A stretch of 64,000 nucleotides of DNA from NCBI GenBank assembly GCA_002310215.1, contig DBYR01000014.1:323166-387165 (forward strand). The letters are read 5' to 3'. Of this stretch, positions 47,522 to 56,675 are shown piece by piece. Both the position numbers and the translations under genes were made by a program. The stretch's first letter is position 1. Each line of letters starts with the position of its first letter. A model generated the notes under the pieces. The model was not told where the DNA came from. It did no database searches and saw only the letters and a program-made list of their open reading frames with translations. This DNA is from Bacteroidales bacterium UBA1181 (lineage in GTDB: Bacteria > Bacteroidota > Bacteroidia > Bacteroidales > Paludibacteraceae).

Positions 47522-49069
47522 ATGATGTTGACGGATGTGGATATTAAAAAATTAGATGAAAAGGGCATCTCCAAGGAATTGTTTGAGGAACAGTTGTCTC
47601 GGTTCGAAAACGGGTTTCCGTTTATCAAAGTCGAGCGGGCCGCTGTTGTGTCCGATGGAATTTCCGTCTTGGAAGAATCTGACCGTAAGGAATGTATTGA
47701 TGTGTGGCGTAATTATCTGACGCAGAACAAATTGATTGTCAAATTCGTTCCGTCTTCAGGAGCGGCGAGTCGTATGTTCAAGAACTTGTATGAGTTCATG
47801 GGCAAGGGCGAAAATGTTTTGGACAATAAGGATGTGAAGTGTTTTATTGATAATTTGGAGAATTTCGCCTTCCTGGATTCCTTGAATTCGAGATGCAAAC
47901 GAAACGAAGGTATTGATGCGATCGCTTTGAGAGAGAGAGGCAGGTATGTGGATATTGTGAGAAACCTTTTGGATAAAAAAGGCTTGAATTACGGTTTCCT
48001 GCCTAAGGGATTGCTGCTTTTCCATGATTACGAGGATGGTGCGCGCACCCCTTTCGAGGAGCATTTGGTGGAGAGCACGAAGTATGCGAAGAATAGTAGG
48101 GGAGAGGTGAATCTACATTTCACGGTCTCCGACGAACATGTCCCTTATTTCAAGGCCTTGTGGGAAAGCAAAAAGGATAGTCTCTCTTACCGCTATGGAG
48201 CCAATTTCAATGTGGATTTCTCCGTGCAGGACCATGCCACAGATACGATAGCGGTGGATATGGACAATAATCCTTTGCGCGACGAGGAGGGCAATTTGGT
48301 GTTCCGTCCGGGCGGACATGGCGCCTTGCTGACGAACCTGAATGATATTGACGCGGATGTGATTTTTATAAAGAATATCGATAATGTATCACCTGATATA
48401 TACAAGCAATCCACCATCGAGAATAAGTTCGTCTTGGCGGGTCTGCTGGTGAAACTGCAACGAAAGATATTCGAGTTCCACGCCATGCTGGATTCTGGTT
48501 CCTCCATCTCTGAAGATAATATCCAGAAGATGTTGGATTTCTGCCAAAAGACCTTGTGCGTCACCAATAAATTCAATCCGTTGGAGACGAAGGCGGATAA
48601 AATCGCCTATCTGAAGATGGTGCTCGACAGACCATTACGTGTGTGTGGCATGGTGAAGAACCAAGGGGAACCGGGTGGTGGACCATACATGTGTCAGAAC
48701 CCGAACGGAACTGTTTCCGCACAGATTTTGGAGAGTTCGCAGTTTGATGAAAACAACGAAGAACAGATGTCCATTCTTCGGAATGCGACGCACTTCAATC
48801 CTGTGGATATTGTCTGTGGTGTAAAGAACTATAAAGGTGAAAAATATGACCTGACCCGATATGTGGATTCTAATACGGGCTTCATCTCCATGAAATCCAA
48901 AAACGGCAAGGAATTGAAAGCCTTGGAACTTCCAGGGTTATGGAACGGAGCTATGTCCGATTGGAACACGATGTTCGTGGAAGTGCCTATTGACACATTC
49001 TGCCCTGTCAAGGTCATCAACGACCTGCTTCGACCGGAACACCAGTCTATTCAGCAGGAAGTATGCTGA
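47522..49069 (+). CDS. DUF4301 protein, possible nucleotidyltransferase-like fold
   Basis: 515 residues from ATG 47522; ATG 47525 is also possible, and an in-frame TTG at 47516 is not needed. No signal peptide. The family hallmark VPSSGAASRMFK is at about residue 80, LLLFHDYEDGARTP at about 165, and GHGALLTNLNDIDAD then IFIKNIDN at about 265. Those spacings remind me of UDP-sugar pyrophosphorylases (Gly-rich loop, then a GHG/DN pair), so a GT-A-type nucleotidyltransferase is a fair guess; the family itself is uncharacterised. A terminator follows inside the opposing gene. Confidence 0.75.
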   Translation: MMLTDVDIKKLDEKGISKELFEEQLSRFENGFPFIKVERAAVVSDGISVLEESDRKECIDVWRNYLTQNKLIVKFVPSSGAASRMFKNLYEFMGKGENVLDNKDVKCFIDNLENFAFLDSLNSRCKRNEGIDAIALRERGRYVDIVRNLLDKKGLNYGFLPKGLLLFHDYEDGARTPFEEHLVESTKYAKNSRGEVNLHFTVSDEHVPYFKALWESKKDSLSYRYGANFNVDFSVQDHATDTIAVDMDNNPLRDEEGNLVFRPGGHGALLTNLNDIDADVIFIKNIDNVSPDIYKQSTIENKFVLAGLLVKLQRKIFEFHAMLDSGSSISEDNIQKMLDFCQKTLCVTNKFNPLETKADKIAYLKMVLDRPLRVCGMVKNQGEPGGGPYMCQNPNGTVSAQILESSQFDENNEEQMSILRNATHFNPVDIVCGVKNYKGEKYDLTRYVDSNTGFISMKSKNGKELKALELPGLWNGAMSDWNTMFVEVPIDTFCPVKVINDLLRPEHQSIQQEVC

Positions 49070-49961
49070 TTTTCATATAGTAATGGATACAAGAGGCTGC
49101 GTAGAAATACCCGACAGCCTCTTTTTCTTTACCCTTGATATTGGTTCTGACGTTGGTCGGACTTCCCATCAATGGGTTGCTTCCTATGCTATTGGTAATG
49201 TCGTTTATATAGCCGTAGTAGTCTTTGGGGATTCCATACATGGTGATGTGGATCATGTCTCCTTTGTCCAGATGCTCCCTTGTCAGAGTCTGGTCTAAAT
49301 GGAAGATTCCTTTCGGATAGTTATTGATCTCTTTATAGATGATGCTCATCTCCATTCCGTTGTAGTATAATCCGCTGAAATTTCCCATGTGCAGAAGCGT
49401 CTTGTCGGTGAGAGTGTCGGTTAAACAATCTTGATTGATGTTCAAATCGAACATGTAGTAGATGTCTTTCTGGGTGGTCTGGAAGTAGGGACAAATCTTA
49501 TATACATTATCATACACTTCGTCAAACAACGTTTCGACATGTATTTGCACGGAATCGATTTTTGCCGGACAGGTGTCTATGGTGCTTACCGCATAGAAAT
49601 GCAGTTTCTCGCCGTGGTCTGGCACAGTGACATTCAGTCGATAGGTGTGGAACATCACCCCCGCCACAGAATCCGTCTCATATACGCCCGCTTCAATCTC
49701 CCTTAAATGAAAGGTGTCCGTCTGCGTCTGATCTTCGATGAAGACTTCAGCCCCGGAAACCATCTCTATCGGTTGGGTCGAGTAGAAATCGGCCGTGCGG
49801 CTGATCGTGATGCGGTGCTGTTTCTTGTCGGTCGTGATTCCTCCGGAAATACCAATCAGAGGATCTCCAGACTCCGTGTCGATGATGATATCTTCCTCGC
49901 AGGATGTCAGTGCACCCATGGTGGCGGTGAGGAAAAGCATTATATGAAATAATTTTCTCAT
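49047..49961 (-). CDS. DUF4249 lipoprotein
   Basis: 304 residues. Lipoprotein signal LFLTATMGALTSC with Cys20 as the likely lipidated residue. Beta-rich body with VSGAEVFIEDQ and the end region GSNPLMGSPTNVRTNIKG (split); these fit DUF4249, a Bacteroidota family encoded beside TonB-dependent receptors. It shares a TAATG stop/start overlap with the receptor gene, so the two are cotranslated and probably form one outer-membrane uptake unit. The 3' end overlaps the DUF4301 gene by 23 bp. Confidence 0.85.
   Translation of the reverse strand: MRKLFHIMLFLTATMGALTSCEEDIIIDTESGDPLIGISGGITTDKKQHRITISRTADFYSTQPIEMVSGAEVFIEDQTQTDTFHLREIEAGVYETDSVAGVMFHTYRLNVTVPDHGEKLHFYAVSTIDTCPAKIDSVQIHVETLFDEVYDNVYKICPYFQTTQKDIYYMFDLNINQDCLTDTLTDKTLLHMGNFSGLYYNGMEMSIIYKEINNYPKGIFHLDQTLTREHLDKGDMIHITMYGIPKDYYGYINDITNSIGSNPLMGSPTNVRTNIKGKEKEAVGYFYAASCIHYYMKISILPAE
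49091..49130 (+). terminator. DUF4301 terminator embedded in the opposing DUF4249 gene
   Basis: A perfect 9-bp stem AAGAGGCTG / CAGCCTCTT with a 15-nt loop and a T-rich tail (TTTCTTT) begins 22 bp after the DUF4301 stop. It lies within the last ~30 codons of the minus-strand DUF4249 gene, so those codons also form the hairpin. Confidence 0.7.
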
Positions 49962-52291
49962 TAGAATTTAAAATTATATGAAATAGATGGTACAATGGAA
50001 AACAAATACAATTTTGTAGTCTCTATGGTATTGTTATCCCCTGGGGTGAACATAACTGCCCATGTGTTATGTCTGGCATAGGCGTTGTAGAGGGATAGAT
50101 TCCAATCGCTTTCCCATTTCTCCTTTTTCCTGGTCTTCCACGTAAGGGAGAGGTCCAGCCTATGGTAGTTCTGGTAGCGGCTCTGGTTTCGATACCCCGT
50201 GTAGATGGCGTAGGAGGTGCCATCGACCGTATATTTGCCGTATGGGTTGGTGCATGGCTGACCGCTCAGGAAGACCCAATTTGCGGATGCCGTCAGTCTC
50301 TCGTTGAAATCGTAGCTGATTACTGCGGTGAGGTTATGCGGTCGGTCGAAAGGAGATCGGTATCTTTTCCCGAAGTTGACCTCATCGATGGTCTGGAATG
50401 TCCGTGCATAGGTGTAGCTGATCCAGCCAGTTAGTTTCCCGCTGTTCTTTCTCAGCATCAGTTCCAAACCGTATGCCATTCCTGATCCTGTCCGTATCTC
50501 CCCGTCGATCTTCTTGTTGCCGTATATGTTCGCGTCATCCTTGAAATCGATCACGTTGTGCATCTTTTTGTAAAACACCTCCGCCGATGTCTCGTATTTG
50601 TTGCCCTTGAAGTTGCGGAAATAGCCAGTTGACCATTGGTCGCACACCTGAGGTTTCACGTTTTTGCTTGTCGGGAACCAGATGTCGAATGGCAGTCCGC
50701 CCGTGGAATTGCAAGCCACTTGCGCATATTGTACCATACGGTTGTAGGCGGCTTTGAGGGATGAAGAGGGGGAGAGTTTGTACAATAACCCCAGACGAGG
50801 TTCCGCATGTAGCTCCGTGTTGAAGATTTCTCCCTTCTTGTAATCGATGGTGTCGATGCATTTATAGTGTTCGTCCATTAGGTAGAACCTCTCTTTCCCT
50901 ATGTTTTGGAACATGGAGAGGCGTAGTCCGAACTTGACGAGGAATTTATCCGTGAAGTTTTTCTCGTACGCTGCATGGACTCCATACTCCAAGGCTTTTC
51001 TCACTTCCAAGATCTCCTCGTCGAAGAGCGTATACTCGCCGTATGCTGTTTTGGGTAAGGTGAGCGATCCTTGGTTGAATCGGTGGAAGGTGGCGGAAAC
51101 GCCAGTCGTCAGGCGGTCATTGTTCTCCGTTCTGTGTGACCAGTCATACAGCAGGGTCCAGTCCTTCGTGCCCGCCTTAATGGCGCATTCGTAAGGTGCG
51201 AGATAAACATCTATGTCATAATTGTATTTTGTGCCGATGAGGGACAGATTAGAGGATGTCTTGCTGTTGAATATGTGATTCCAACGGAACGTGGTGTTGC
51301 GGTTTCCGAAATTCAGTTCGAGTTTCTTTTTGACACCCATCTTGTCGGTTCCCCAATAACCGCTCCAGAACAGTTTGTCCTTGCCGCTGATTTTGTGAGA
51401 CAGTTTCGCATTCATGTCGTAGAAAAATAGGCGGGTATCCTTTAGAGATTCGTTTCCGGACAGAGGGAGGAAGATATCTGCGTAGGTTCTTCTTGCGGCC
51501 ACCATTAGTGCGGTTTTGTTGGAGACGATTGGGATGTCCAACTTGAGACGGCTGGAGATGAGTCCGATGCCTCCCGTTCCATGTATTTTTGTCGGGAAAC
51601 CTTCCTTTGTGTCGACTTTGAGCACGGAAGATAATCGTCCGCCATATTGGGCGGGGATGTCACCCTTGAGCAATGTCGCCTCGCTCACCACATCGTTGTT
51701 GAAGATGGAGAAGAAACCCATCATGTGTGACGCATTATATAGGCATGCGTCGTCGAGTAGGATAAGGTTTTGGTCTGTCTTTCCTCCCCTGACGCTGAAT
51801 CCCGACGTGCCCTCGGCCGCGCTCTGTACACCCGGCAAGAGCTGGATGACCTTGATGACATCCACCTCGCCCATGAGCGAAGGCATTTTTTTCATGGCCA
51901 AACCATCCACCCGTTGTATGCCTAATGTGGGCATGGCCACGTTTTCGTCCGGCCTGTGTTTGGAGACTGTCACCTCCTCCAGTTCCTCGTAGTCGAGATC
52001 CAGATAAAGGTTCAGTTGCTTATCTTTCCCTTTGACGGAGATTTTTTTCGTGACAGTTTTGTATCCGATGGATTCCACCTTGATCAGGTGGTCTCCGTCG
52101 GGGAGCATGATTTCGTAATACCCCTTGTCGTTGGTGAATGCGCCTTTGCTCAATTCCTCGCAGGAGACGGAGGCGTTAGGTAATTGGGCCCCTGTCGCTT
52201 TGTCTGTGACGTTACCGTACAACCTATGTTCCTCTCCGAACATGTTTAGGCTGCAAATAAGCAAGAATAGAATGGAAAACGAATGTCTCAT
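49961..52291 (-). CDS. TonB-dependent receptor with carboxypeptidase-like N-terminal domain
   Basis: 776 residues. Signal peptide, then a carboxypeptidase-regulatory-like domain (about 24-110: GNVTDKATGAQLPNA), a plug domain (about 120-230: GFSVRGGKTDQNLILLDDA, YGGRLSSVLKV) and a C-terminal barrel ending in NFKF. It imports a substrate in a TonB-driven way; with the DUF4249 partner it resembles Bacteroidota receptors of unknown ligand rather than SusC/D glycan systems (no SusD here). The start is the ATG at 52291 before MRHSFSILFL. Confidence 0.9.
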   Translation of the reverse strand: MRHSFSILFLLICSLNMFGEEHRLYGNVTDKATGAQLPNASVSCEELSKGAFTNDKGYYEIMLPDGDHLIKVESIGYKTVTKKISVKGKDKQLNLYLDLDYEELEEVTVSKHRPDENVAMPTLGIQRVDGLAMKKMPSLMGEVDVIKVIQLLPGVQSAAEGTSGFSVRGGKTDQNLILLDDACLYNASHMMGFFSIFNNDVVSEATLLKGDIPAQYGGRLSSVLKVDTKEGFPTKIHGTGGIGLISSRLKLDIPIVSNKTALMVAARRTYADIFLPLSGNESLKDTRLFFYDMNAKLSHKISGKDKLFWSGYWGTDKMGVKKKLELNFGNRNTTFRWNHIFNSKTSSNLSLIGTKYNYDIDVYLAPYECAIKAGTKDWTLLYDWSHRTENNDRLTTGVSATFHRFNQGSLTLPKTAYGEYTLFDEEILEVRKALEYGVHAAYEKNFTDKFLVKFGLRLSMFQNIGKERFYLMDEHYKCIDTIDYKKGEIFNTELHAEPRLGLLYKLSPSSSLKAAYNRMVQYAQVACNSTGGLPFDIWFPTSKNVKPQVCDQWSTGYFRNFKGNKYETSAEVFYKKMHNVIDFKDDANIYGNKKIDGEIRTGSGMAYGLELMLRKNSGKLTGWISYTYARTFQTIDEVNFGKRYRSPFDRPHNLTAVISYDFNERLTASANWVFLSGQPCTNPYGKYTVDGTSYAIYTGYRNQSRYQNYHRLDLSLTWKTRKKEKWESDWNLSLYNAYARHNTWAVMFTPGDNNTIETTKLYLFSIVPSISYNFKF

Positions 52292-52303
52292 CCGATGAAA
52301 TAA

Positions 52304-52759
52304 TTACCAGTTTAACGATTGATAGTCAGGAATTTCTCGTAAAAACGTGTATTGCGAACCCTCTTTCCCCATGCGGCAGCAGTAGTGCTCCAAACCGTTG
52401 GAAACGATTAATATATCGACGTTCAGCACGAAATTGTAGTTGGCTATTTGATCGAACACTTTAGGAGTGATCTTCACTGTTGGCGCTTTGTATTCAACTA
52501 TCATCCGAGGCTTCATCTCCTTGTCATAGATGACCGTGTCGCTCCGTTTCCTCATGCCATTGATCACGACGGTCACTTCGTTGCCGATTCTCGCGGGGGG
52601 GAATCTCTTTGTTTCGATAAGGTATTCCACCATGTTTTGTCTTACCCATTCCTCTGGGGTCAGTGCGACGAACTTGCTCCTACACCGGTCGAAGATGCGA
52701 AGGCCCTCCTCTGTCTCCTTTATATTGAAGGAATATTTAGGCAAATTCAAATCCAACAT
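52304..52759 (-). CDS. HsdR N-terminal (HSDR_N_2) domain protein
   Basis: 151 residues from ATG 52759 (MLDLNLPKYSF). It matches the stand-alone HSDR_N_2 domain: FVALTPEEWVRQNMVEYLI, then VINGMRKRSDTVIYD, then the PD-(D/E)xK-like MIVEYKAPTV. The frame is open upstream to 53233, but that extension would overlap holA entirely and is not credible. There is no HsdS/M or motor domain near. In Bacteroidota this small gene is commonly divergent from holA, as here. A nuclease role is inferred only from the fold. Confidence 0.8.
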   Translation of the reverse strand: MLDLNLPKYSFNIKETEEGLRIFDRCRSKFVALTPEEWVRQNMVEYLIETKRFPPARIGNEVTVVINGMRKRSDTVIYDKEMKPRMIVEYKAPTVKITPKVFDQIANYNFVLNVDILIVSNGLEHYCCRMGKEGSQYTFLREIPDYQSLNW

Positions 52760-52766
52760 TTTTACG

Positions 52767-52774
52767 TATATTTG
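52767..52774 (+). promoter_or_regulatory. holA -7 box
   Basis: TATATTTG, exact TAnnTTTG match, 21 nt before the holA ATG at 52796. It lies 8 bp from the start of the divergent HsdR_N gene, so the two promoters must overlap. Confidence 0.6.
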
Positions 52775-52795
52775 CATTACAAAAATAAACAAAAG

Positions 52796-53827
52796 ATGGC
52801 TAAATCGACAATTGATTACCGAACAATTCTTAGCGATATTTCCAGTAAGAAATATAAACCGGTCTATTTCCTCCAAGGCGAGGAGCCTTACTACATCGAT
52901 GTTATATCCAACTATATCGCGAACCATCTGCTCACGGAAGAAGAACGAGAATTCAACCAAGATATTATATACGGGCAGGACACGGATATCAAAAAAATCA
53001 TTAATTTGGCGAGATCTTTCCCCATCAATTCCCAACATCGTGTCGTCATCGTGAAGGAGGCTCAGAAAATGGCTTCCGTGGATGATCTTAGTTTCTATCT
53101 GCAGAAACCATTGGACAGTACCATCCTCGTATTCTGTTATAAATATAAGAAACTGGATGCCCGTAAGAAGGTCGCGAAGGATTTGGAGACGATGAAGTTG
53201 GTTTTCACATTCGACAAGCCATACGATTCCCAAATACCTGATTTCGTGGAGTCATACTTGCGGGAACGAGGCGTGGCTATCGAACCAAAAGCCAAGGCGA
53301 TCATTGCGGATTACCTGGGAAATGATTTGCAGAAGGTGGCGAATGAATTGGATAAACTGTTGACTTCCAAGGCGCCGGACTGCAAATCGATCACATGTGA
53401 CTTGGTGGAGCGGAATGTGGGCATCAGCAAGGATTTCAATGCGTTCGAATTGGTGAACGCTCTGTTCGCTCGGAATGTCCCCAAGGCGAATCTGATCGCC
53501 TTCCAGATGGCTAAGACGAAGGGGTTCAGCATCATTCCGACCATCACTGCCATTTTCTCCTCCTTCTCCAATTTGATGGTGTATTTTTATATTCCTAATG
53601 TTCCCGGCACCAACTATAAGGATGATCAGGAGGTTGCGAATGAACTGAAAATCAAACCATTCGCAGTTAAACAATACAAGGCTGCGGCCCTTAATTTCAA
53701 GCCAAAGAAGACAATGGAGATTATCTCCTTGCTCCGCACGTATGATGCGATGGCCAAAGGGGTGGGGAATAGTTCCGCAGATGATGGGGAACTTCTGAAG
53801 GAGTTGATATATAAAATCTTACATTGA
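52796..53827 (+). CDS. holA: DNA polymerase III subunit delta
   Basis: 343 residues from ATG 52796. The delta-subunit pattern is clear: YFLQGEEPYYIDVISNYI at the N-terminus, RVVIVKEAQKM, then LDARKKVAKDL, NDLQKVANELDKLL and a final AMAKGVG...GELLKELIYKIL. Delta opens the beta clamp within the clamp loader. The frame is open farther upstream to 52448 but that part is antisense to the HsdR_N gene and lacks family features. A short hairpin (8-bp arms ATGTTATC/GATAACAT at 53835-53852) follows the stop. Confidence 0.92.
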   Translation: MAKSTIDYRTILSDISSKKYKPVYFLQGEEPYYIDVISNYIANHLLTEEEREFNQDIIYGQDTDIKKIINLARSFPINSQHRVVIVKEAQKMASVDDLSFYLQKPLDSTILVFCYKYKKLDARKKVAKDLETMKLVFTFDKPYDSQIPDFVESYLRERGVAIEPKAKAIIADYLGNDLQKVANELDKLLTSKAPDCKSITCDLVERNVGISKDFNAFELVNALFARNVPKANLIAFQMAKTKGFSIIPTITAIFSSFSNLMVYFYIPNVPGTNYKDDQEVANELKIKPFAVKQYKAAALNFKPKKTMEIISLLRTYDAMAKGVGNSSADDGELLKELIYKILH

Positions 53828-53954
53828 TTGTCGAATGTTATCTTGATAACATAATTTATATTAATTTGTTGACTGTCAATATGTTGTATATATAATGCGG
53901 TAGGTGGAAAGAATTTTAGCCGTAAATAATTTCCTTTTTTAGCAAAAAAATGCT

Positions 53955-53962
53955 TATTTTTG
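53955..53962 (+). promoter_or_regulatory. nfo -7 box
   Basis: TATTTTTG, a TAnnTTTG match, 30 nt before the nfo ATG. The 165-bp gap between holA and nfo is AT-rich and otherwise featureless apart from the small hairpin after holA. Confidence 0.45.
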
Positions 53963-53992
53963 CGAGATAGTAGAGAATAGGGGGAACAAAGT

Positions 53993-54835
53993 ATGAAGTA
54001 TATCGGGGCACATGTGAGTTCATCCGGTGGTGTGGAGAATGCACCTCTTAATGCGAAAGCGATTGGAGCGAAGGCATTTGCGCTTTTCACCAAGAACCAG
54101 AGGCAGTGGTTCTCGTCCCCGTTGAGCGAATTGAGCATTGATGTCTTCAAGCGGAACTGTTCCGAATTAGGTTTTTCCGCCGACCATATACTTCCACACG
54201 ACAGTTACCTCATCAATTTGGGACATCCGAAAGAAGAGGGGCTCGAGAAATCTCGGGAATCTTTTTTGGAGGAGATGCGTAGGTGTGAGCAGTTGGGATT
54301 AACCAAACTCAATTTCCATCCGGGTAGTTCCCTGAAGGAGATTTCCACGGAGGAGTGCCTCCGACGCATTGCCGAATCGATAAACATTGCGCTGGACAAG
54401 ACAAAAGGCGTATGTGCCGTGATTGAAAACACGGCGGGACAAGGCAGTAACGTGGGGAACAAATTTGAGGAGATCGCTTTCATCATCAGTCAGGTTGAAG
54501 ACAAGGGCAGGGTAGGAGTCTGCATCGACACTTGTCACGCGATGGCTGCCGGGTACGATCTGAGGGGGGAAGAGGGTGTCTCCGCCATGCTCAGCCAATT
54601 TGACAAAGTTATCGGGTTGCAGTATCTCAAGGGTATGCACCTCAACGACTCCAAAAAGGGAGTGGGTTCTCATGTGGATCGGCATGAAAGCATCGGACTT
54701 GGAGAGATCGGGTTGCCGTCTTTCAAGGCATTGATGCAAGACGATAGGTTGGACAATATACCGCTGATATTGGAAACCCCGGACGAGAGCAAATGGGCTG
54801 AAGAAATTAATGTGTTATATTCATTTTGTAACTGA
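53993..54835 (+). CDS. nfo: Deoxyribonuclease IV (endonuclease IV)
   Basis: 280 residues, standard length. TIM-barrel AP endonuclease with the three-zinc ligands in [35 protein letters not shown] and [23 protein letters not shown] (split), and a closing LILETPDE. It cuts 5' to abasic sites in base excision repair. It precedes the SUMF1-type gene by 31 bp. Confidence 0.96.
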   Translation: MKYIGAHVSSSGGVENAPLNAKAIGAKAFALFTKNQRQWFSSPLSELSIDVFKRNCSELGFSADHILPHDSYLINLGHPKEEGLEKSRESFLEEMRRCEQLGLTKLNFHPGSSLKEISTEECLRRIAESINIALDKTKGVCAVIENTAGQGSNVGNKFEEIAFIISQVEDKGRVGVCIDTCHAMAAGYDLRGEEGVSAMLSQFDKVIGLQYLKGMHLNDSKKGVGSHVDRHESIGLGEIGLPSFKALMQDDRLDNIPLILETPDESKWAEEINVLYSFCN

Positions 54836-54866
54836 TTTTGGAATAAACTTAATTGTTAGGAGAAAA

Positions 54867-55724
54867 ATGAACATGAAAATTAAATTAGCAACCATACTGA
54901 CATTAATTTGCTGTGCCTTTTTTTCTTGCCACGACGATCCAGAGCCTGCTCCGGCATCTAATGAGTTAACAGTTACGGTCTCTAACGTCGCTTTCAAAAT
55001 GGTACTAGTAAAAGGCGACACGTTCCAAATGGGAGCGGACACAGTCTACGACAAGGACTTCTGGGATGATGAGATTCCAACCCATAAAGTGATCTTGTCC
55101 GATTATTACATTGGCAAGACGGAGGTTACCCAGGCATTGTGGAAAGCGGTGATGGGCACAATCCCTTCCGATAACTTCAAAGGCGGTAACAAAAGCGATA
55201 ATTACCCCGTGGAGAAGGTCTCTTGGAATGATTGCCAGAAATTTATCTCTAAACTGAATTCGATGACTAAAAAGAATTTCGAACTGCCGACCGAGGCGCA
55301 ATGGGAATTTGCGGCAAGGGGCGGAAGGAAATCCAAATCCTACAAATTCTCCGGCGGTGATGGCATGAAGATTGTGGGATGGTGTGACGAAAACAGTGAC
55401 GAGGAGACTCATCAGACGGGAACGAAGAAAGCGAATGAATTGGGAATCTATGACATGAGCGGCAACGTGCGGGAGTGGTGCGCCGATTGGTACGATGAAT
55501 ACGATGACTCCACTCAGGTCGACCCGCAGGGTCCGGATTCTCCGACAAACGGCGATCGTTTCCGCGTGGCGCGTGGCGGTAGTTTCAGCGACCGTGCCGA
55601 GTATTGTAGAAACGCCATGAGACAAAAGAGCGAACCAACCACTAAAAAGAATTATATTGGTTTGCGACTCGTTTTGGGAAAAGGTAATCCTATCGACACG
55701 AAGGAGAGTTCCAATAAAAAATAA
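54867..55724 (+). CDS. SUMF1/formylglycine-generating-enzyme-fold lipoprotein
   Basis: About 285 residues from ATG 54867, which has an upstream AGGAG at 54858-54862 (a rare SD here). Lipoprotein signal with C20 (FFSCHD). The rest is an FGE-sulfatase fold: FQMGAD, IGKTEVTQALW, PVEKVSWNDCQKF, LPTEAQWEFAARGG, MSGNVREWCADWYD and VARGGSF. Catalytic FGEs need a specific Cys pair near the end; I cannot confirm them, so it may be a non-enzymatic family member. It is followed by a PAP2 gene 9 bp later. Confidence 0.85.
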   Translation: MNMKIKLATILTLICCAFFSCHDDPEPAPASNELTVTVSNVAFKMVLVKGDTFQMGADTVYDKDFWDDEIPTHKVILSDYYIGKTEVTQALWKAVMGTIPSDNFKGGNKSDNYPVEKVSWNDCQKFISKLNSMTKKNFELPTEAQWEFAARGGRKSKSYKFSGGDGMKIVGWCDENSDEETHQTGTKKANELGIYDMSGNVREWCADWYDEYDDSTQVDPQGPDSPTNGDRFRVARGGSFSDRAEYCRNAMRQKSEPTTKKNYIGLRLVLGKGNPIDTKESSNKK

Positions 55725-55733
55725 TCATCAATT

Positions 55734-56423
55734 ATGTTGGATTCAATCGTCCAATGGGATAGGAATGCGATGGTCCTCCTGAACATGGGGGAGTCGCATT
55801 CTCCTTTTTGGGACAATTTCTTTTGGATGATCTCTGATATCCTGGTGTGGCTGCCGGTGATGCTGATCTTCTTTTATGTGGTGGTGAAAAATAAACGAAA
55901 GGAATCCATTTTCATCTTTTTGTCGGTCATTCTTGTCTTCTTATTGTGCGACCAACTTTCATCGTCCGTTATGAAACCCTTGATTGCGAGACCACGTCCC
56001 AGCCGGGATCCTGCAGTCATGGATATGCTCTCTTATGTGCGCGAATATAAGGGTGGACTTTTCGGGTTTCCTTCTTCGCATGCGGCTAACTCATTCGGTT
56101 TCTGTATGTTATCTTCTTTATTGCTCCGATATAGGCCTTATACAGTGATTTCCTTCTGTTGGGCTGCATTATGTGCCTATTCGAGGATATATTTGGGGGT
56201 TCATTTCCCGCTGGACATTTTATGCGGCACGATTTTAGGCCTCCTGATGGGCTATCTTTCTTATAGGGTATATCTATACCTCCGGAAGAGATTTCCTGTC
56301 AATCAGACGCACTATGCGGTCTCAGGGGCCACCACAAGTTCCGGCTACCTACAGTCGGACATCAGCCTGTTGATCATCGTCCTGCTGGTCATCCTCTTCA
56401 CGTTCGTTTGTTGCGCACGATAA
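55734..56423 (+). CDS. PAP2-family phosphatase
   Basis: 229 residues, membrane-embedded. The three PAP2 motifs are present: KPLIARPRP, FPSSHAAN and SRIYLGVHFPLD (the His and Asp/Arg catalytic set). About six hydrophobic helices and a Ser/Thr-rich loop near the end. Family members dephosphorylate phosphatidate, undecaprenyl pyrophosphate or lipid A; the substrate is not set by sequence. It begins 9 bp after the SUMF1 gene and is the last of that run. Confidence 0.9.
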   Translation: MLDSIVQWDRNAMVLLNMGESHSPFWDNFFWMISDILVWLPVMLIFFYVVVKNKRKESIFIFLSVILVFLLCDQLSSSVMKPLIARPRPSRDPAVMDMLSYVREYKGGLFGFPSSHAANSFGFCMLSSLLLRYRPYTVISFCWAALCAYSRIYLGVHFPLDILCGTILGLLMGYLSYRVYLYLRKRFPVNQTHYAVSGATTSSGYLQSDISLLIIVLLVILFTFVCCAR

Positions 56424-56466
56424 AAATCTCACAAATATCCATGTTTTTGTGGAGACGCACGTCATT

Positions 56467-56494
56467 GTAGAGAAGCACGGCCGTGCTTCTCTAC
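56467..56494. repeat. 28-bp perfect palindrome, copy 1 of an interspersed repeat
   Basis: Fully palindromic: the left arm is GTAGAGAAGCACGG. It is followed by CTACGGTACGG-type flanking. A partial copy precedes it (TGTGGAGACGCACGTCATT from 56448) and another follows at 56644-56659 (GTGGAAACGCACGG). The arms match the Bacteroidota/cyanobacterial GTAGAGACGC-type palindromic repeats that I know as dispersed elements. No gene is encoded. Confidence 0.7.
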
Positions 56495-56675
56495 GGTACG
56501 GCAACCGACCTGCAAACAAAATACGTAATTCGGTTCATTCGCCTGAAAAAAACGAAAGAAAAATCGATTTCTATAAATGTTATATAATTTATATTATGTT
56601 AAATAGAATATTCGAAAAATTCCAGGAAGGATTTTGTTTTATTGTGGAAACGCACGGCATTTTTTTATAAGAGTT

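Noticed and set aside
52760..53233. N-terminal extension of the HsdR_N protein to 309 residues
   Set aside because: It would run antisense through holA and shows no HsdR features before residue 159. ATG 52759 gives a complete stand-alone domain.
53835..53852. Small hairpin after holA as a terminator
   Set aside because: Perfect 8-bp arms but a 2-nt loop and no T-run; too weak to list as a feature, mentioned under holA.
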